Shown: piece by piece, positions 1 to 9,678 of the stretch
Numbering within the stretch: position 1 is the first letter of the stretch
Layout of the letters: each line of letters opens with the position of its first letter
Source of the DNA: Hysterangium stoloniferum
Lineage: Eukaryota; Basidiomycota; Agaricomycetes; Hysterangiales; Hysterangiaceae
Direction of reading: 5' to 3'
Length of the DNA: 64,000 bases
Assembly (NCBI GenBank): GCA_015178975.1
Contig: WHVD01000004.1
Span: 1,612,001-1,676,000, forward strand
Translations under genes and position numbers: made by a program
Notes under the pieces: model-generated
Told to the model about the DNA's origin: nothing
Databases searched by the model: none
The model's input: the letters and a program-made list of their open reading frames with translations, nothing else

Positions 1-1430
1 ATTATATCGTTTTCACAGGACCAACAAGGGTTTCCGTCCAATTTGATGTGATTGAAAGCTGGACCCTGGGCTGAAATAGAGGTAAGGATGCATTGGACGG
101 CAAAGAGAGACAGCAAATAGAACATACCTGTAAGCCTGGTGGTTTACGACATACCGATTACGTTATCATAAAAACGCATAGTACGTTTTTTAAGTAATCG
201 TTTTTACTTACCGTCATCATCGTATATCGTACTCGCCGTTCTCGAGGAATATAGTTTGGTCCTATCAACGTCTGGACCGATGCCAAAGTAAGGCTGCATT
301 AGACAGCAGCCTTTCAATACCCAGTCAGAAGGTTATCAAATATCACTCAAGCATACATTTTCTTTTCCGCGTTGTACAAGTCTTTTGATGATTTTTCATA
401 TAATCAACACGTGAAAAGGAAGTGCCACTGTTGAATAATTCAACGATTAGATTCAATCACATCAAACGTGAGCAAATACCATTTCAAACATTCAACAGGG
501 TTATTAAAGCACTTCACGTGTCGTGTAGCATTTTTCCTATCCGTAAATCCTATATTACTGAAAGGTGGTACGATCAGATCGGGTTCTCCAAGACAAGAAA
601 TTCAAAGTATATACCATTCAACGCAACGGAACCGTTTTGCGGTCTGAATGGTACCAGGACGGACTTTGATACCTAGGTGGCATGAGCATGACATGTAGCC
701 GAACACTCCGGATATTAAGAGGTTATGCTATTCGGGCGTAGGACAGAGACCATCAATAGCTTGTATTGTATGGGGCCGTGTTTCAGAGTCATGGAGTTGG
801 ACGACTCCATCAGATATGTTTCCATAACCGCAGTCCCGGTCCCCAGTGACGGAATGAATGTTCCCTTGACGTCAACAGCGTTACATAATAGGACGATATT
901 ACTACTGTAAAAAAGATATGCACCTCCACCCCATTGGCGAACCTCCTCTGGCTGGATGTGATCGCTGGCGGACTGGTCGTAGTGAGTCATTCTCCAAGTA
1001 GACGTCGGCTCATTGATTACGTCCGTTGAGATACTCAGTGTGCATTCCGTGAGTTGTCAAAAATTGTGGAGCTGCCCATATGGATCCACATAATTAAGCC
1101 TTGCACAAGGTTTTTGATCCCAGGTAACTAGAAGAGTCCACCAACAGGACCTGGTTCTTTCAAGTGAGGATTGATGATGTCTTTGATGCCCGGTGAATAT
1201 AGAGACTTTGGCAATGCCGATTCCGCAATGTTAAATCAACGCATTTTAGATCAAAATTGCTTGTAGAACTTTAAGGTTTTCCCAGACATCCTGTCCGCAT
1301 ACATCTCCGTTACATTTGATCATGTTACCGAACCGAATCCCTTCTGTGACGCAACCAACTTGTAACGTTATGCATGATGACGGCGACCTATACGGCAAGA
1401 CCCTGGCAACGTGGCCTCCCTGTCTTAGCA
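1..1430. other. Unassigned, CpG-retaining region with short ORFs
   Basis: No family is recognised here. The longest open stretches are 715-990 minus (91 codons) and 422-676 plus (84 codons). Neither has a motif I can name and neither joins convincingly to a neighbour by splice sites I could see. The sequence is not obviously repetitive and keeps CpG dinucleotides, unlike the eroded element debris to its right, so it may be part of a host gene or a young element entering from the left edge. I do not call a gene. Confidence 0.3.
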
Positions 1431-1440
1431 TGCACTCTCA

Positions 1441-1691
1441 CTTGCCCTCCACTGACATAAGTGACTCATGACGCCGGGACATATCTCCTGGCGGTTATTC
1501 GGTGCATGTTAATTGGAAGATAATCTCCCTGAGCGGTCCAATCTTACATTATACTCCAATCCCAGATCTTGCCCTCCACTATACATGACTCATGATGCCG
1601 GGACATATCTCCTGGCGATGATTCAGTACATGTTAATTGGAAGGTAATTTAGCTGAGCGGTCCATTCTTACATTACACTCCGACCCCAGAC
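1441..1691. repeat. Tandem duplication, about 127 bp x 2
   Basis: Two adjacent copies (1441-1567 and 1568-1691) begin CTTGCCCTCCACT and share the blocks GACTCATGA(C/T)GCCGGGACAT, ATGTTAATTGGAAG and TGAGCGGTCCA. They differ by scattered substitutions, several of them C/T at CpG sites, so the duplication is not brand new. From 1692 to about 2030 I see nothing further that I can name. Confidence 0.8.
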
Positions 1692-2034
1692 ATCTTGGTA
1701 AGGTGTCCTCACAATGACAGTACTTGGAGGAAGAAGCATCAGGCTCAGTGCCAAAACCCTGCACGTGGTGATTGTTTAGGCGAGCACCGCTGATGTAACA
1801 TAAGTTCCACAACGTTCATTATCTTTCCTTTTTCCTTTACTCTATCCGGAACTATCGAAATATCTGGCCCGAGGTAGCCGCGAACACTGCACGTTTTATT
1901 TCTTGAATTCCACGAATGAAAATTTCCTTCAATCGGAGTAGACCATTGGGGGACGTCAAGTCGTTAAATGGTCATAACAGTCATGAAGTCAAACAAAGCA
2001 AAAAATTGGTTAAAGGCCAGGACTCACCTTGTAC

Positions 2035-2880
2035 CTTAAGAAAGTACTCAACAGCAGAGAGGGAATATACCAATTGAGTAATGAGAGGTACATAGATGGA
2101 GAGGGATTGAAGCAAAAGAAACTAAAATAGCCCAAGAAAGCATAAAAAAGAGATTAAATATTTTATAGCAATGTAAAGAGATCACAAACACACCTGAAGA
2201 CAGTATATGTATATCCTTCAAAGAGTGTATTCCCAAATTTAGAGTGAGAGAAAAGGGTGGAAAGAGGCCAATTTTGGTTGCATATATATTATTTAACTAT
2301 TAAAAAATTAATTAAAGCCCAGGACTCACCTTATCTTATACCTGCAGAAAATACTCACAAAAAACACCAAAATAGCCCAAGAAAGCATACAAAAATAGAC
2401 TAGATATTTTATAGCAATGTAAAGATGTATATCCTTCAGAGAGTGTATTCCCAAATTTAGAGTCAGAGAAAAGTGTGGAGAGATGCCAATTCTGGCTGCA
2501 TAGACATCATTTAATTAGTAAAAGGAGAAAATTAAAATTAAATAAATCCAGGACTCCCCACATGGCTTTAATGAGGGCCTAATACCTCACAGAATAATTC
2601 CAGGATGGCTCCCCAACAATACAGGGGTGGGGAAGGCAGAGGGGATAGGGGGTAAGAGTGGCAGCCTTGAGTCATGTAATAAACTTCCAATGCTCTGGTA
2701 CAAACTTAAAACACTCATGCAGGTGACAATGCTCCCACACATGTATAAAATACTTCCATGCAGGTGACAATGCTCCCACACATGTATAAAATACTTCTAT
2801 GCAGGTGACAATGCTCCCATGCAAACTTAAAATACTTCTGCACAGGCAAAAATGCTCCCATGCACCATAAATGGTTCCCA
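2035..2880 (-). repeat. Decayed Helitron 5'-region fragment
   Basis: This block follows the non-coding region found 5' of the Rep/helicase gene of the Helitron at 15430-16500. Shared features, in the same order, are the 'aggactcacctt' leader, an A-rich stretch before a 'ggactcc-ccacatgg' segment, a GGGGAAGGCAGAGGGGATAG-like purine run, a 'ggcagcctt-a' segment and a short minisatellite (2690-2880; AATGCTCCCACACATG, AAATACTTC). The minisatellite corresponds to the TCCCGCG-type repeats of intact units with CpG changed to TpG/CpA. No coding part remains. Confidence 0.6.
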
Positions 2881-2889
2881 TGGGCATAC

Positions 2890-3300
2890 AATTTGCTTCC
2901 ACAAGTGCAAAATTGCTTGACTTTGAAATTGGTGACCATGTTTTTGTTAAAGCTCAATTCTTCCAGACTACCCATCCATCTAAGAAACTCGCTGAAAAAT
3001 ACTTAGGTCTGTTTGAAATTTTAGCACAAGCTGGCTCTGTATCATGGACTTGCAGCTCCCAGATTGTATGCACATAGTACACCTTTTCATGTTTCTATGT
3101 TAAAAACCATGTACTGCTAACACTATCCCAGACCATGTGCAACCTCTGCCCCCTCCAGTCATTATACATAGATGGAAAACCTGAGTTTGATATCTGATAA
3201 ATTTTAGACTCAAAAATAGATAATCATTGATGCACTTGTAAACTGTTTTGCTTGGTCAAGTGGGCAGGTCATGAGGGCACAAATGAAGAAACATCTTGGA
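2890..3300 (+). pseudogene. Chromovirus pol relic: integrase C-terminus and chromodomain
   Basis: Translated fragments match the end of pol of the chromovirus at 28250-28660: a 'FEIGDHVFVKAQFFQTTHPSKKLAEKYL' type integrase C-terminal block (2910-3010), a 'HVSML' equivalent near 3090 and a chromodomain core reading as YLVKWAG-like sequence near 3250. Frameshifts and stops interrupt it. It ends abruptly at about 3300, where an inverted LTR fragment begins. Confidence 0.75.
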
Positions 3301-3304
3301 TTTT

Positions 3305-3420
3305 TGTTAAGGGTCATGTAGGCTCACAGTGGGTTTCTGGAGAAACCTGTGGATAATCCAGTAGGACTTGCCTTCAGCTTATAGGCTACACCCTCATGAG
3401 ATTGTGGTGTCAAATTCTGC
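3305..3420 (-). repeat. Inverted 3' end of a chromovirus LTR
   Basis: Read on the minus strand this contains AGGGTG...CCTATAAGCTGAAG(G)CAAGTCCTAC, then GGATTATCC and GGTTTCTCCAGAAACCC. This is the last ~100 bp of the LTR seen at 23290-23380 and 30300-30393. It is a fragment in the wrong orientation for the flanking plus-strand pol relic, so a rearrangement has occurred. Confidence 0.7.
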
Positions 3421-3479
3421 TATTTTGTGCTAATGGGAGACTGTCAGTAAGACCTCTGAAAAAATAAATGTGTACTTAC

Positions 3480-3720
3480 TTTACCTGTGGCAATCACAGA
3501 TGCCTTGGTGTGTTCTATGGCAACTTGGGCTGCCTCCTATTCTTCCCTTTTTCTCCTTCTCCTCCCATCATCACTCCTGCTCCTGACACTGCACAACTAT
3601 TTGAGCAGCTGTGAGTAGAGCCCATTATGTGGCCCCCATGGAAGGCCTGGCAGTGGTATTGGGTTTGCATGGCATGGGATTTGGTCCCATTTCTTGACAT
3701 TGATAGGATACAAAAGAAGA
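3480..3720 (-). pseudogene. Relic of the antisense chromovirus gene
   Basis: This is a decayed relative of the spliced antisense gene at 28942-29276. On the minus strand, going left from about 3700, the same ATGGGACCAAA start region appears, then a Glu/Lys/Arg-rich stretch including EAAQVA (EEAAQVA in the intact copy), then a GTAAGT donor-like site at about 3490. The reading frame is broken by a stop and shifts. It is followed on the plus strand by the same 3' untranslated block, polypurine tract and LTR start as in the intact element, which confirms the equivalence of position. Confidence 0.6.
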
Positions 3721-3855
3721 AGAAATTTTATTATTTTCAATTTTTATATAGGCTCCTCATGTTTGAACTTTCCCTTCCAGATCACCTGATGTCCTGACAC
3801 ATACATGTAACCAACAAACCTTAACAAGTTCTAGGGCCTCTTTGGGACATTGGCC

Positions 3856-3946
3856 TTAAAGGGAGGGTACTGTTAGGACTGGGAAACCCACCAGGACCCA
3901 GAACCCATCCTATAGGTACTCAACTCTTTATATCATACAAACCACT
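3856..3946 (+). repeat. Polypurine tract and start of a chromovirus 3' LTR (truncated)
   Basis: AAAGGGAGGGTAC at 3858-3870 is identical to the polypurine tract before the intact LTR at 29598. The LTR start TGTTAGGACTGGGAAACCCA follows at 3871. Similarity stops at about 3945, just before a perfect palindrome. Confidence 0.75.
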
Positions 3947-3947
3947 T

Positions 3948-3989
3948 GTTGGAAACCACTAAGCCAACGTTGGCTTAGTGGTTTCCAAC
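3948..3989. repeat. Perfect 42-nt palindrome
   Basis: Two 21-nt halves meet at 3968/3969 with no spacer. Each reads GTTGG...CCAAC or its exact reverse complement. It sits at the point where an LTR fragment is broken off. Confidence 0.9.
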
Positions 3990-4626
3990 ATAGATTGTCT
4001 TGTTATTGTACTACAAATTAGGATCATAATAAGACCGAAATGGAATACAATAAGATGGACTAGGGGAAAATATTCCAAAATGGAAATACAATAAGTAAAC
4101 AAGTGAATACTTGTCAACTGACAAGTTACCATTTGTGGAACAAGGATAAAATCTGGAAGTATGGGAACTGTGAATGTTCCATAGTCAGAAGTTGGGGTCG
4201 GATGCTGAGATGGATGTCATATCAGAGACTTGGGGTGAATGTCAGAATGTTTCGGATAATATCAGATATTGATGATATTCGGGAATGGATTGTAACAGTA
4301 ACTCTCTAGTAACTTGCCCCTGTATATTCTCAGAACCTGTGGGTTTCCCCCAGAGCCCCACCACATAAGCCCTGCACTTAACAATATGTAATTATTGAAA
4401 ATTTGACTTTAATTGATGTTTAATTTTTTTTGTTTGCAATTGAGTTTTTTTTGCTAAGTTGAAGAAATGTTGAAATATAACTTGGAATGATTTTTTATGG
4501 TTTTGGAAGTTTTGGATATTCTTATTTAAGTTCTTACATAAGGTCATCAGGATGTTTGAGATCTTCAGAGCCTAACCAAAAGGTTTCTTCATCTGTCTCT
4601 TAATAACCTAACCAACCAACTAAATA
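3990..4626. other. AT-rich unassigned stretch with a dispersed-repeat fragment
   Basis: 4010-4130 resembles 34980-35140 and 52800-52990 (blocks such as AAACAAGTGAATACTTGTCAA and GACAAGTTACC, with 'cataataag' nearby). It is probably an eroded piece of the same LTR-derived repeat. The rest, to 4626, is A/T-rich without recognisable content. Confidence 0.4.
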
Positions 4627-5081
4627 TCATAAAGAGTCTTTATATCTTTTCTTGAATTTCATATTCAGGTTCTTCTTCAATATAACTTGGCAGTATACTG
4701 GTGGTTGTTTTGAGTTTGAAAAGGTGTTGGGATGGAATGGCTCTAACATTGAAATGTGAAATACAGGATGGATTCCTTTGGGATGATTGGGGAGTTTTAA
4801 TGTATACAAATGAGTTCCTGGTTGAGCAATAACTTTGAAAGGCTCTAATAATCTTTCTAATAATTTTTTCAATGGTTGAGTCATTCAAATAAAGTTGGAT
4901 CACACATATGCTTGAGAATGAATTGGAAAGTCAATTGATTCCTTTTGATGTACATATGTATGTCCACATATTTTTGATAATGTGTTTGAGCTCTCTGGAT
5001 ATTTGATTTGAGATGTTTATGGTGAGTGGACCCCCAGTGGAAGTGAATCTGGGTGGTCCATTTCATGCATATATATGACAT
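4627..5081 (-). pseudogene. Gypsy integrase C-terminal relic
   Basis: An open stretch on the minus strand (4884-4627) contains the C-terminal block of Ty3/gypsy integrase: LEPFKVIAQPGTHLYTLKLP followed by HPVFHISMLEP, the conserved segment before the chromodomain. Upstream on the same strand (to about 5081) the sequence is degraded and I recognise only weak continuity. No chromodomain survives on the left. Confidence 0.7.
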
Positions 5082-6086
5082 TGGAATGGATCTGTCAATC
5101 TGAACAGATTTCTACTTGATTCAACATACCTGGAATATATAGGTGGCTTCACTTAATAAAGAAAGTCATGGGATAAAAAATCTCCAATGACATCTCACAT
5201 ATTTTACTGGGAAATAACTACAGTTTAGCTCTTAAAAAACAAATTACTAACAAAAGTATTAGCAAGTATGTACATAACTTGGAAAACTATATACAATAGG
5301 TTCTATTAATTGACTCTGAATTGTTTAGGATGTAACATGGAGAATTATTTCTCAAGGTTGGTGGATGACAATATAATAGTCTCAGAACATATACCACTAT
5401 TTAAAGATGAAGCTTTGTAGCAATATTGCTTTTATTAGTAAACATTTGATATTATAATGATTATGGACAACCTTCTCACCCAATCAAATTTCTTGTTAAG
5501 GTATCTTAAAAGTCCATGTGTGGTGTAACCACCCAATTTGGGTGAAGTGATGGCATCCATTCACATCACATCACCCTGTGGCAACCAGGCACATGGTCTG
5601 AAACTCTGACTTAGCTATTGTTTCCATTGTCCAAGCCATTTATTTGTAAGATTATGACTGGAGAAGATAACCCAACTCTATAAACTACAGTATATTAATG
5701 ATAAGAGATCATGTGGTGTTATAAATTACATATATTCCCCTTGTATCCATTGAATTTTCACAATTTGACTAGCACATTCACTAGCTCTTTTAGGAAATTT
5801 GGGGTGTTACTTGGTTGAGACATGACAAGATAAGCCACAAGATCACAACAACATCAAGCTCATTGTTATACCTGAGAGCTCTGTCTGGGACTCTAGTTAG
5901 TGTATTAGTCTTCAGTGAATAATACAATGCATGTTATCCTCCAATTATGTGTGAGAAACAGGGCTCTCCTTTTTCCTGAAGCCGAAATGATCTCTTTACA
6001 TACCTGTGTTGCATTGGTAAGCAACCTTTTATCAATGATTTTTGGAGACTATAAAGACTCGGAGTATTTTAACCACCCACACCATA
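5082..6086. other. Unassigned AT-rich region
   Basis: Apart from a 90-codon open stretch (5915-6187 plus) that runs into the arm of the next element and is probably fortuitous, I see no recognisable coding sequence, tandem repeat or RNA gene. Confidence 0.4.
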
Positions 6087-6414
6087 CAGTGACTCAAAAA
6101 ACCCTTCCAATGTTTGATACTTCAGATGTATGTATATCCTTGATAACTCAGAGGATAAAATTGCAAAAATATCAAGAATATTTGTGAATATGCTCTATCA
6201 TATCTAGATTGTTGAAATACAATGCCATTACATAAACTCAAGACATGGAAATACTACAAATATATATATACAGGAGACTCATTGGAAGGGTTTTTTGGCT
6301 GACAACTCTGACCCACAAAACTACTTATATTCAGTACTTAGTATAGCCACCCATTGGCTTAAACACAGCTACAACCTAGGCATACTCTCAATCAAATTCT
6401 GATACACCTCTGCA

Positions 6415-7486
6415 TCAATCTTGTTCCACTCCTCCTCCACCCTCTCCCACAACTCCAGTATCCCTTAGGCTCCTCTTTTTATGATCCCACAAATGTTCAA
6501 TGGGGTTGAGGTCTGGAGACTGTGCTGGCTGGCCATAGGAGGACATTGAAATCATTATCTTGAAACCAAGTCTGGGCCTTCTTGCAGGTGTGTCCAGGGT
6601 GATGATCTTGCTGAAAGATGACATTACCCACATATTTTCCATAACAGCTGAGGCTGGCTTGAAGGTCCTCCTCCATAATCTTGAGATAAAGGTCCCCATC
6701 CATGATCTCATCTATCTTGAAAGAATACCCAGGTGGTTCCCACAGCATGTAGCCCTATAAAATCACAAATACTTCTCCAAACCTCACAAATAATCCTTTC
6801 CAATGAGTCTCCTATATATACATATTTGTAGTATTTCCATATTTGGATTTTATGCAATGGCACTGTATTTCCATAATATAGGTATGGTAGAGCATATTCA
6901 CAAATATCTTTGATATTTCTTTGATATTTTTGCATTTTTATTCTCTGAGTTATCAGGGATGTAAATCTGAAGTTCCAAACATTAGAAGGGTTATTGAGGC
7001 ACTCCCAACCATATTAAGACTATTGTGTACAGTTTGGGTATAGATGGACTGGTTCGTGACATCCCTAAGAGCTTTGGCCATATCAACAGCAGTGTCAGCC
7101 TTCCCAGAGCTGATGAGATGCTGTGCATAATGAATATTGGTAGGGGAAAGCTTGGAGGGATGAGCACCAATGAACTTTGAGAGATGACAATGATGATTGG
7201 AGTGAAGTCTAGAGACTGTACCAATGCCATGGCCAGTAGAAGCTGTAATGTGGCTAGCTGTATGGCAAGCATCAAGCAGTGAGAAAATATGATTCTGGAT
7301 AACAAGAGACAAAGTTTGCATTTTGGGAATTGGGGCATTGCTAGTTGCTAAAGGCCATATATTTATACTCCAGCACAATGTGGTCATGTGACATGATGTG
7401 ATTTTGTTGATAGGACCCAGTTGGAAGTGAATGATCAACAAGATGACATGACTATAAGCATTTATAGTCATCAAGCTGTCAGCCAA
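6415..7486 (-). pseudogene. Tc1-like transposase, interrupted
   Basis: A DDE transposase that would cut and paste the surrounding element at TA sites. The N-terminal part (minus, about 7400-7004) has the paired helix-turn-helix region with HPSKLSPTNIHYAQHLISSG and a second helix ending SIYTQTVHNSLNMVG, typical of fungal Tc1 proteins. The C-terminal part (minus, 6757-6415) has the second catalytic Asp in VIFQQDHHPGHT and the block AQSPDLNPIEHLWDHKKR containing the last acidic residue. Between them, 6757-7003 is foreign sequence, and there are frameshifts. It is inactive as it stands. Confidence 0.85.
6757..7003. repeat. Copy of a foldback arm inserted in the Tc1 transposase
   Basis: This block reads like the right end of the surrounding nest: a Tc1 end (CCAATGAGTCTCCT), then TATATATACATATTTGTAGTA and the inverse of the foldback arm, through GTAGAGCATATTCACAAATA to AGAAGGGTTATTGAGGCACT. 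It is more diverged than the outer arms. It shows that the Tc1 end and the arm occur joined elsewhere, so the two may have moved as one unit at some time. Confidence 0.7.
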
Positions 7487-7724
7487 AAAACCCTTCTAAT
7501 GAGTCTCCTGTATATAAATATTTGTAGTATTTCCATATTTGGAGCTTATGTAATGGCATTGTATTTCAACAGTCTAGACAAGCTTAGGAACCCTTGCTAC
7601 GCTGCGGGGCGGTCGCTTTGCGACCGGCCCCACAACTTTGCTGTGGGCTCCAGCTTGTTGGGGGGCGAAGCCCCCCAAACCCCCCCGCGTCAACAACTTT
7701 TAAGTATTTCTGAGACAGGAGGTC

Positions 7725-8700
7725 AATCAGAGGACAAAGAGAGAAGGAAACAGCACAGGCACCCTGGAAGAAAGAGAGATGGGGCTGATCAGAGCAGGAT
7801 GGAGGAAGAAGGAAATGGTACATGCACCACCTGGAGGCAAGAGAGGCCAATCAGAGCAGGATGGAGAGAGAAAGAAATGGTACACACACCATCTGGAGGA
7901 AAGAGAGAGGGGCCCATTCAGAGCAGGACGGAGAGTGAAGGAAATGGTACACACACTGGCTGGAGGAAAGAGAAGAGGACAATCAGAGGAGGATGAAGAG
8001 AGAAGGAAACTGTACACCCACCGCCTGGAGGAAAGAGAGGAGGACAAAGGGAGAAAGACAGGCTACATCCAACTCCTGGAGGAAAGAGAGAGGAGGACGA
8101 TCAGAAGAAGACAAAGAGAGAAAGACAGGGTACACGCACCTCCTGGAGAAAAAAGGGAGAGGGGAAGGGTACACACTCACTGGAGGAAAGGGAGAGGAGG
8201 ACAATTAGAGGAGGGCAAAGAGAGAAGGAAAGGGTACACACACTCGCTGGAGGAAAGGGAGAGGAGGACGATCAGAGGAGGGCAAAGAGAGAAGGAAAGG
8301 GTACACGCACTCGCTGGAGGAAAGGGAGAGGAGGACGATCAGAGGAGGGCAAAGAGAGGAGGAAAGGGGACACGCACTTGCTGGAGGAAAGAGAGGAGGC
8401 CATCAGAGGAGGACGAAGAGAGAAGGAAAGGGTACATGCACTTCCTGGAGGAAAGAGAGGAGGCCCATGAGTGGAGGACGAAGAGAGAAAGAAAGGGTAC
8501 ACACACATCCTGGAGGAAAGAGAGAGGAGGCAATCAGAGGAGGACGAAGAGAGAAGAAAAGGGGACACGCACCAACTGGAGGAAAGACAGACAGACAAAG
8601 AGAGAAGGAAAGGGGACACACATCCTGGAGGAAAGAGGTGAGGACGATCAGAGGAGGATGAAGAGAGAAGGAAAGGGGACACGCACCAACTGGAGGGGCC
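7725..8700. repeat. Purine-rich minisatellite, about 57-67 bp period
   Basis: Around 15 variable copies of a unit containing GGAGGAAAGAGAG, GATCAGAGGAGG, GAAGAGAGAAGGAAA and GGTACACGCAC. Copies vary in length and carry many CpG variants. It lies within Helitron unit 1. Confidence 0.9.
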
Positions 8701-8819
8701 GATCAGAGCAGGGTGCACGCCCAATTGGGCACAAATGGGCACAGCGCGTTGCGAACAGGCGTGGCGCGTGCGCGCGTTGGCAAACGGAACGCGCTTTGCC
8801 GGTTTGTGCCCGAGTGGGC

Positions 8820-9330
8820 GGGCAGGCATGTGCCCATGGATGGGAGTGTGTGCGCCGTGGATGGGAGTGGGTGCGTCATGGATGGGTACGCGGTGGATGG
8901 GTGCGCGGCGGATGGGTGCGCGGTGGATGGGTGTGCGGTGGATGGGTGCGCGGTGGATGGGTGCGCAGTGGATGGGAGTGGGTGCGTCGTGGATGGGTGC
9001 GTCATGGATGGGCGCGTCGTGGATGGGCGCGCGGTGGATAGGTGCGTGGATGTGCGCAGCGGATGGGTGCAGGTGCGCGATGGATGGGTGCGCGGTGGAT
9101 GGGCGCGCGGTGGATGCGTGGACGGGTGCGCGGTGGATGGGTGCGCGGTGGATGGGAGTGGGTGCGTCGTGGATGGGCGCGTCGTGGATGGGCGCGTCGT
9201 GGATGGGCGCGTCGTGGATGGGCGCGTCGTGGATGGGCGCGCGGTGGGTGCGTGGATGGGTGCGTCGTGGACGGGCGCGCGGTGGGTGCGTGGATGGGTG
9301 CGTCGTGGGATGGGTGCGCCGTGGGATGGG
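8820..9330. repeat. GC-rich minisatellite, 15-bp period
   Basis: About 30 copies of GGATGGGTGCGCGGT with variants (GGGCGCGTCGT, GGGAGTGGGTGCGTC). It is directly followed by the 5' terminal block of Helitron unit 1. Confidence 0.9.
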
Positions 9331-9344
9331 TACGCTGACTAAGG

Positions 9345-9600
9345 AGGTGACTAAGCTGATGGTACCTTTTACCTGCCTTTTATGGAGGGAGTTCGGGCGC
9401 TCCGCGCCCTCACAGCGCCTAAAAGCGCCCACGGACCCACCATGCTCCTTTCACTTATTTGACAAGCCTGGGAACCCTTGCTACGCTGCGGGGCGGTCGC
9501 TTCGCGACCTGCCCCCCAACTTCGCTGCGGGCTCCGGCTTGTTGGGGGGCTTCGCCCCCCAAACCCCCCCGCGTCCATGACTCTTAAGTATTTCTCAGCA
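9345..9600. repeat. Junction block of Helitron units 1 and 2
   Basis: It contains the 5' end block of unit 1 (hairpin GGGCGCTCCGCGCCC at about 9396, GCGCCTAAAAGCGCCC, ending CACTTATTTGA at 9462) fused directly to the 3' end block of unit 2 (CAAGCCTGGGAACCC from 9463, GGTCGC-TTC-GCGACC hairpin, GGGGGG-CTTCG-CCCCCC hairpin). Blocks of the same make-up recur at 16690-16910, 18540-18790 and, in part, 20225-20396. Confidence 0.85.
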
Positions 9601-9678
9601 CTTCTAAGTATTTACATATCACAATCACTGTTAGAAGTTAGAAAAGTTAGAAACAATCAATCAAAATACATTAAAACT

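Larger units (their letters stand above)
6271..7510 (-). mobile_element. Tc1/mariner element, 1.24 kb
   Basis: Terminal inverted repeats of about 34 bp: CAGGAGACTCATTGGAAGGG... at 6271 and ...CCTTCTAATGAGTCTCCTG at 7510, each flanked by TA. The interior carries a transposase gene on the minus strand in two pieces (N-terminal 7400-7004, C-terminal 6757-6415), separated by a 247-bp insertion. It sits at the centre of the foldback arms. Confidence 0.85.
7579..9462 (-). mobile_element. Helitron unit 1 (non-autonomous, minisatellite-filled)
   Basis: 1884 bp. The 3' end is at 7579 (minus strand ...CCTAAGCTTG), followed inward by the GGTCGC-loop-GCGACC hairpin (7608-7633) and the GGGGGG-CGAAG-CCCCCC hairpin (about 7659-7676). 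The 5' end is at 9462 (TCAAATAAGTGAAAGGAGCA). The interior is two minisatellites and no plausible gene; open frames through them are repeat translations. Confidence 0.8.

Noticed and set aside
715-990. Possible host gene on the minus strand (91 codons)
   Set aside because: No recognisable family, no clear partners by splicing, and overlapping short frames on the other strand.
7779-9580. Long open frames (up to 420 codons) on both strands across 7720-9560
   Set aside because: They are translations of minisatellites open in several frames at once, have no non-repetitive domain, and lie in a non-autonomous Helitron unit.
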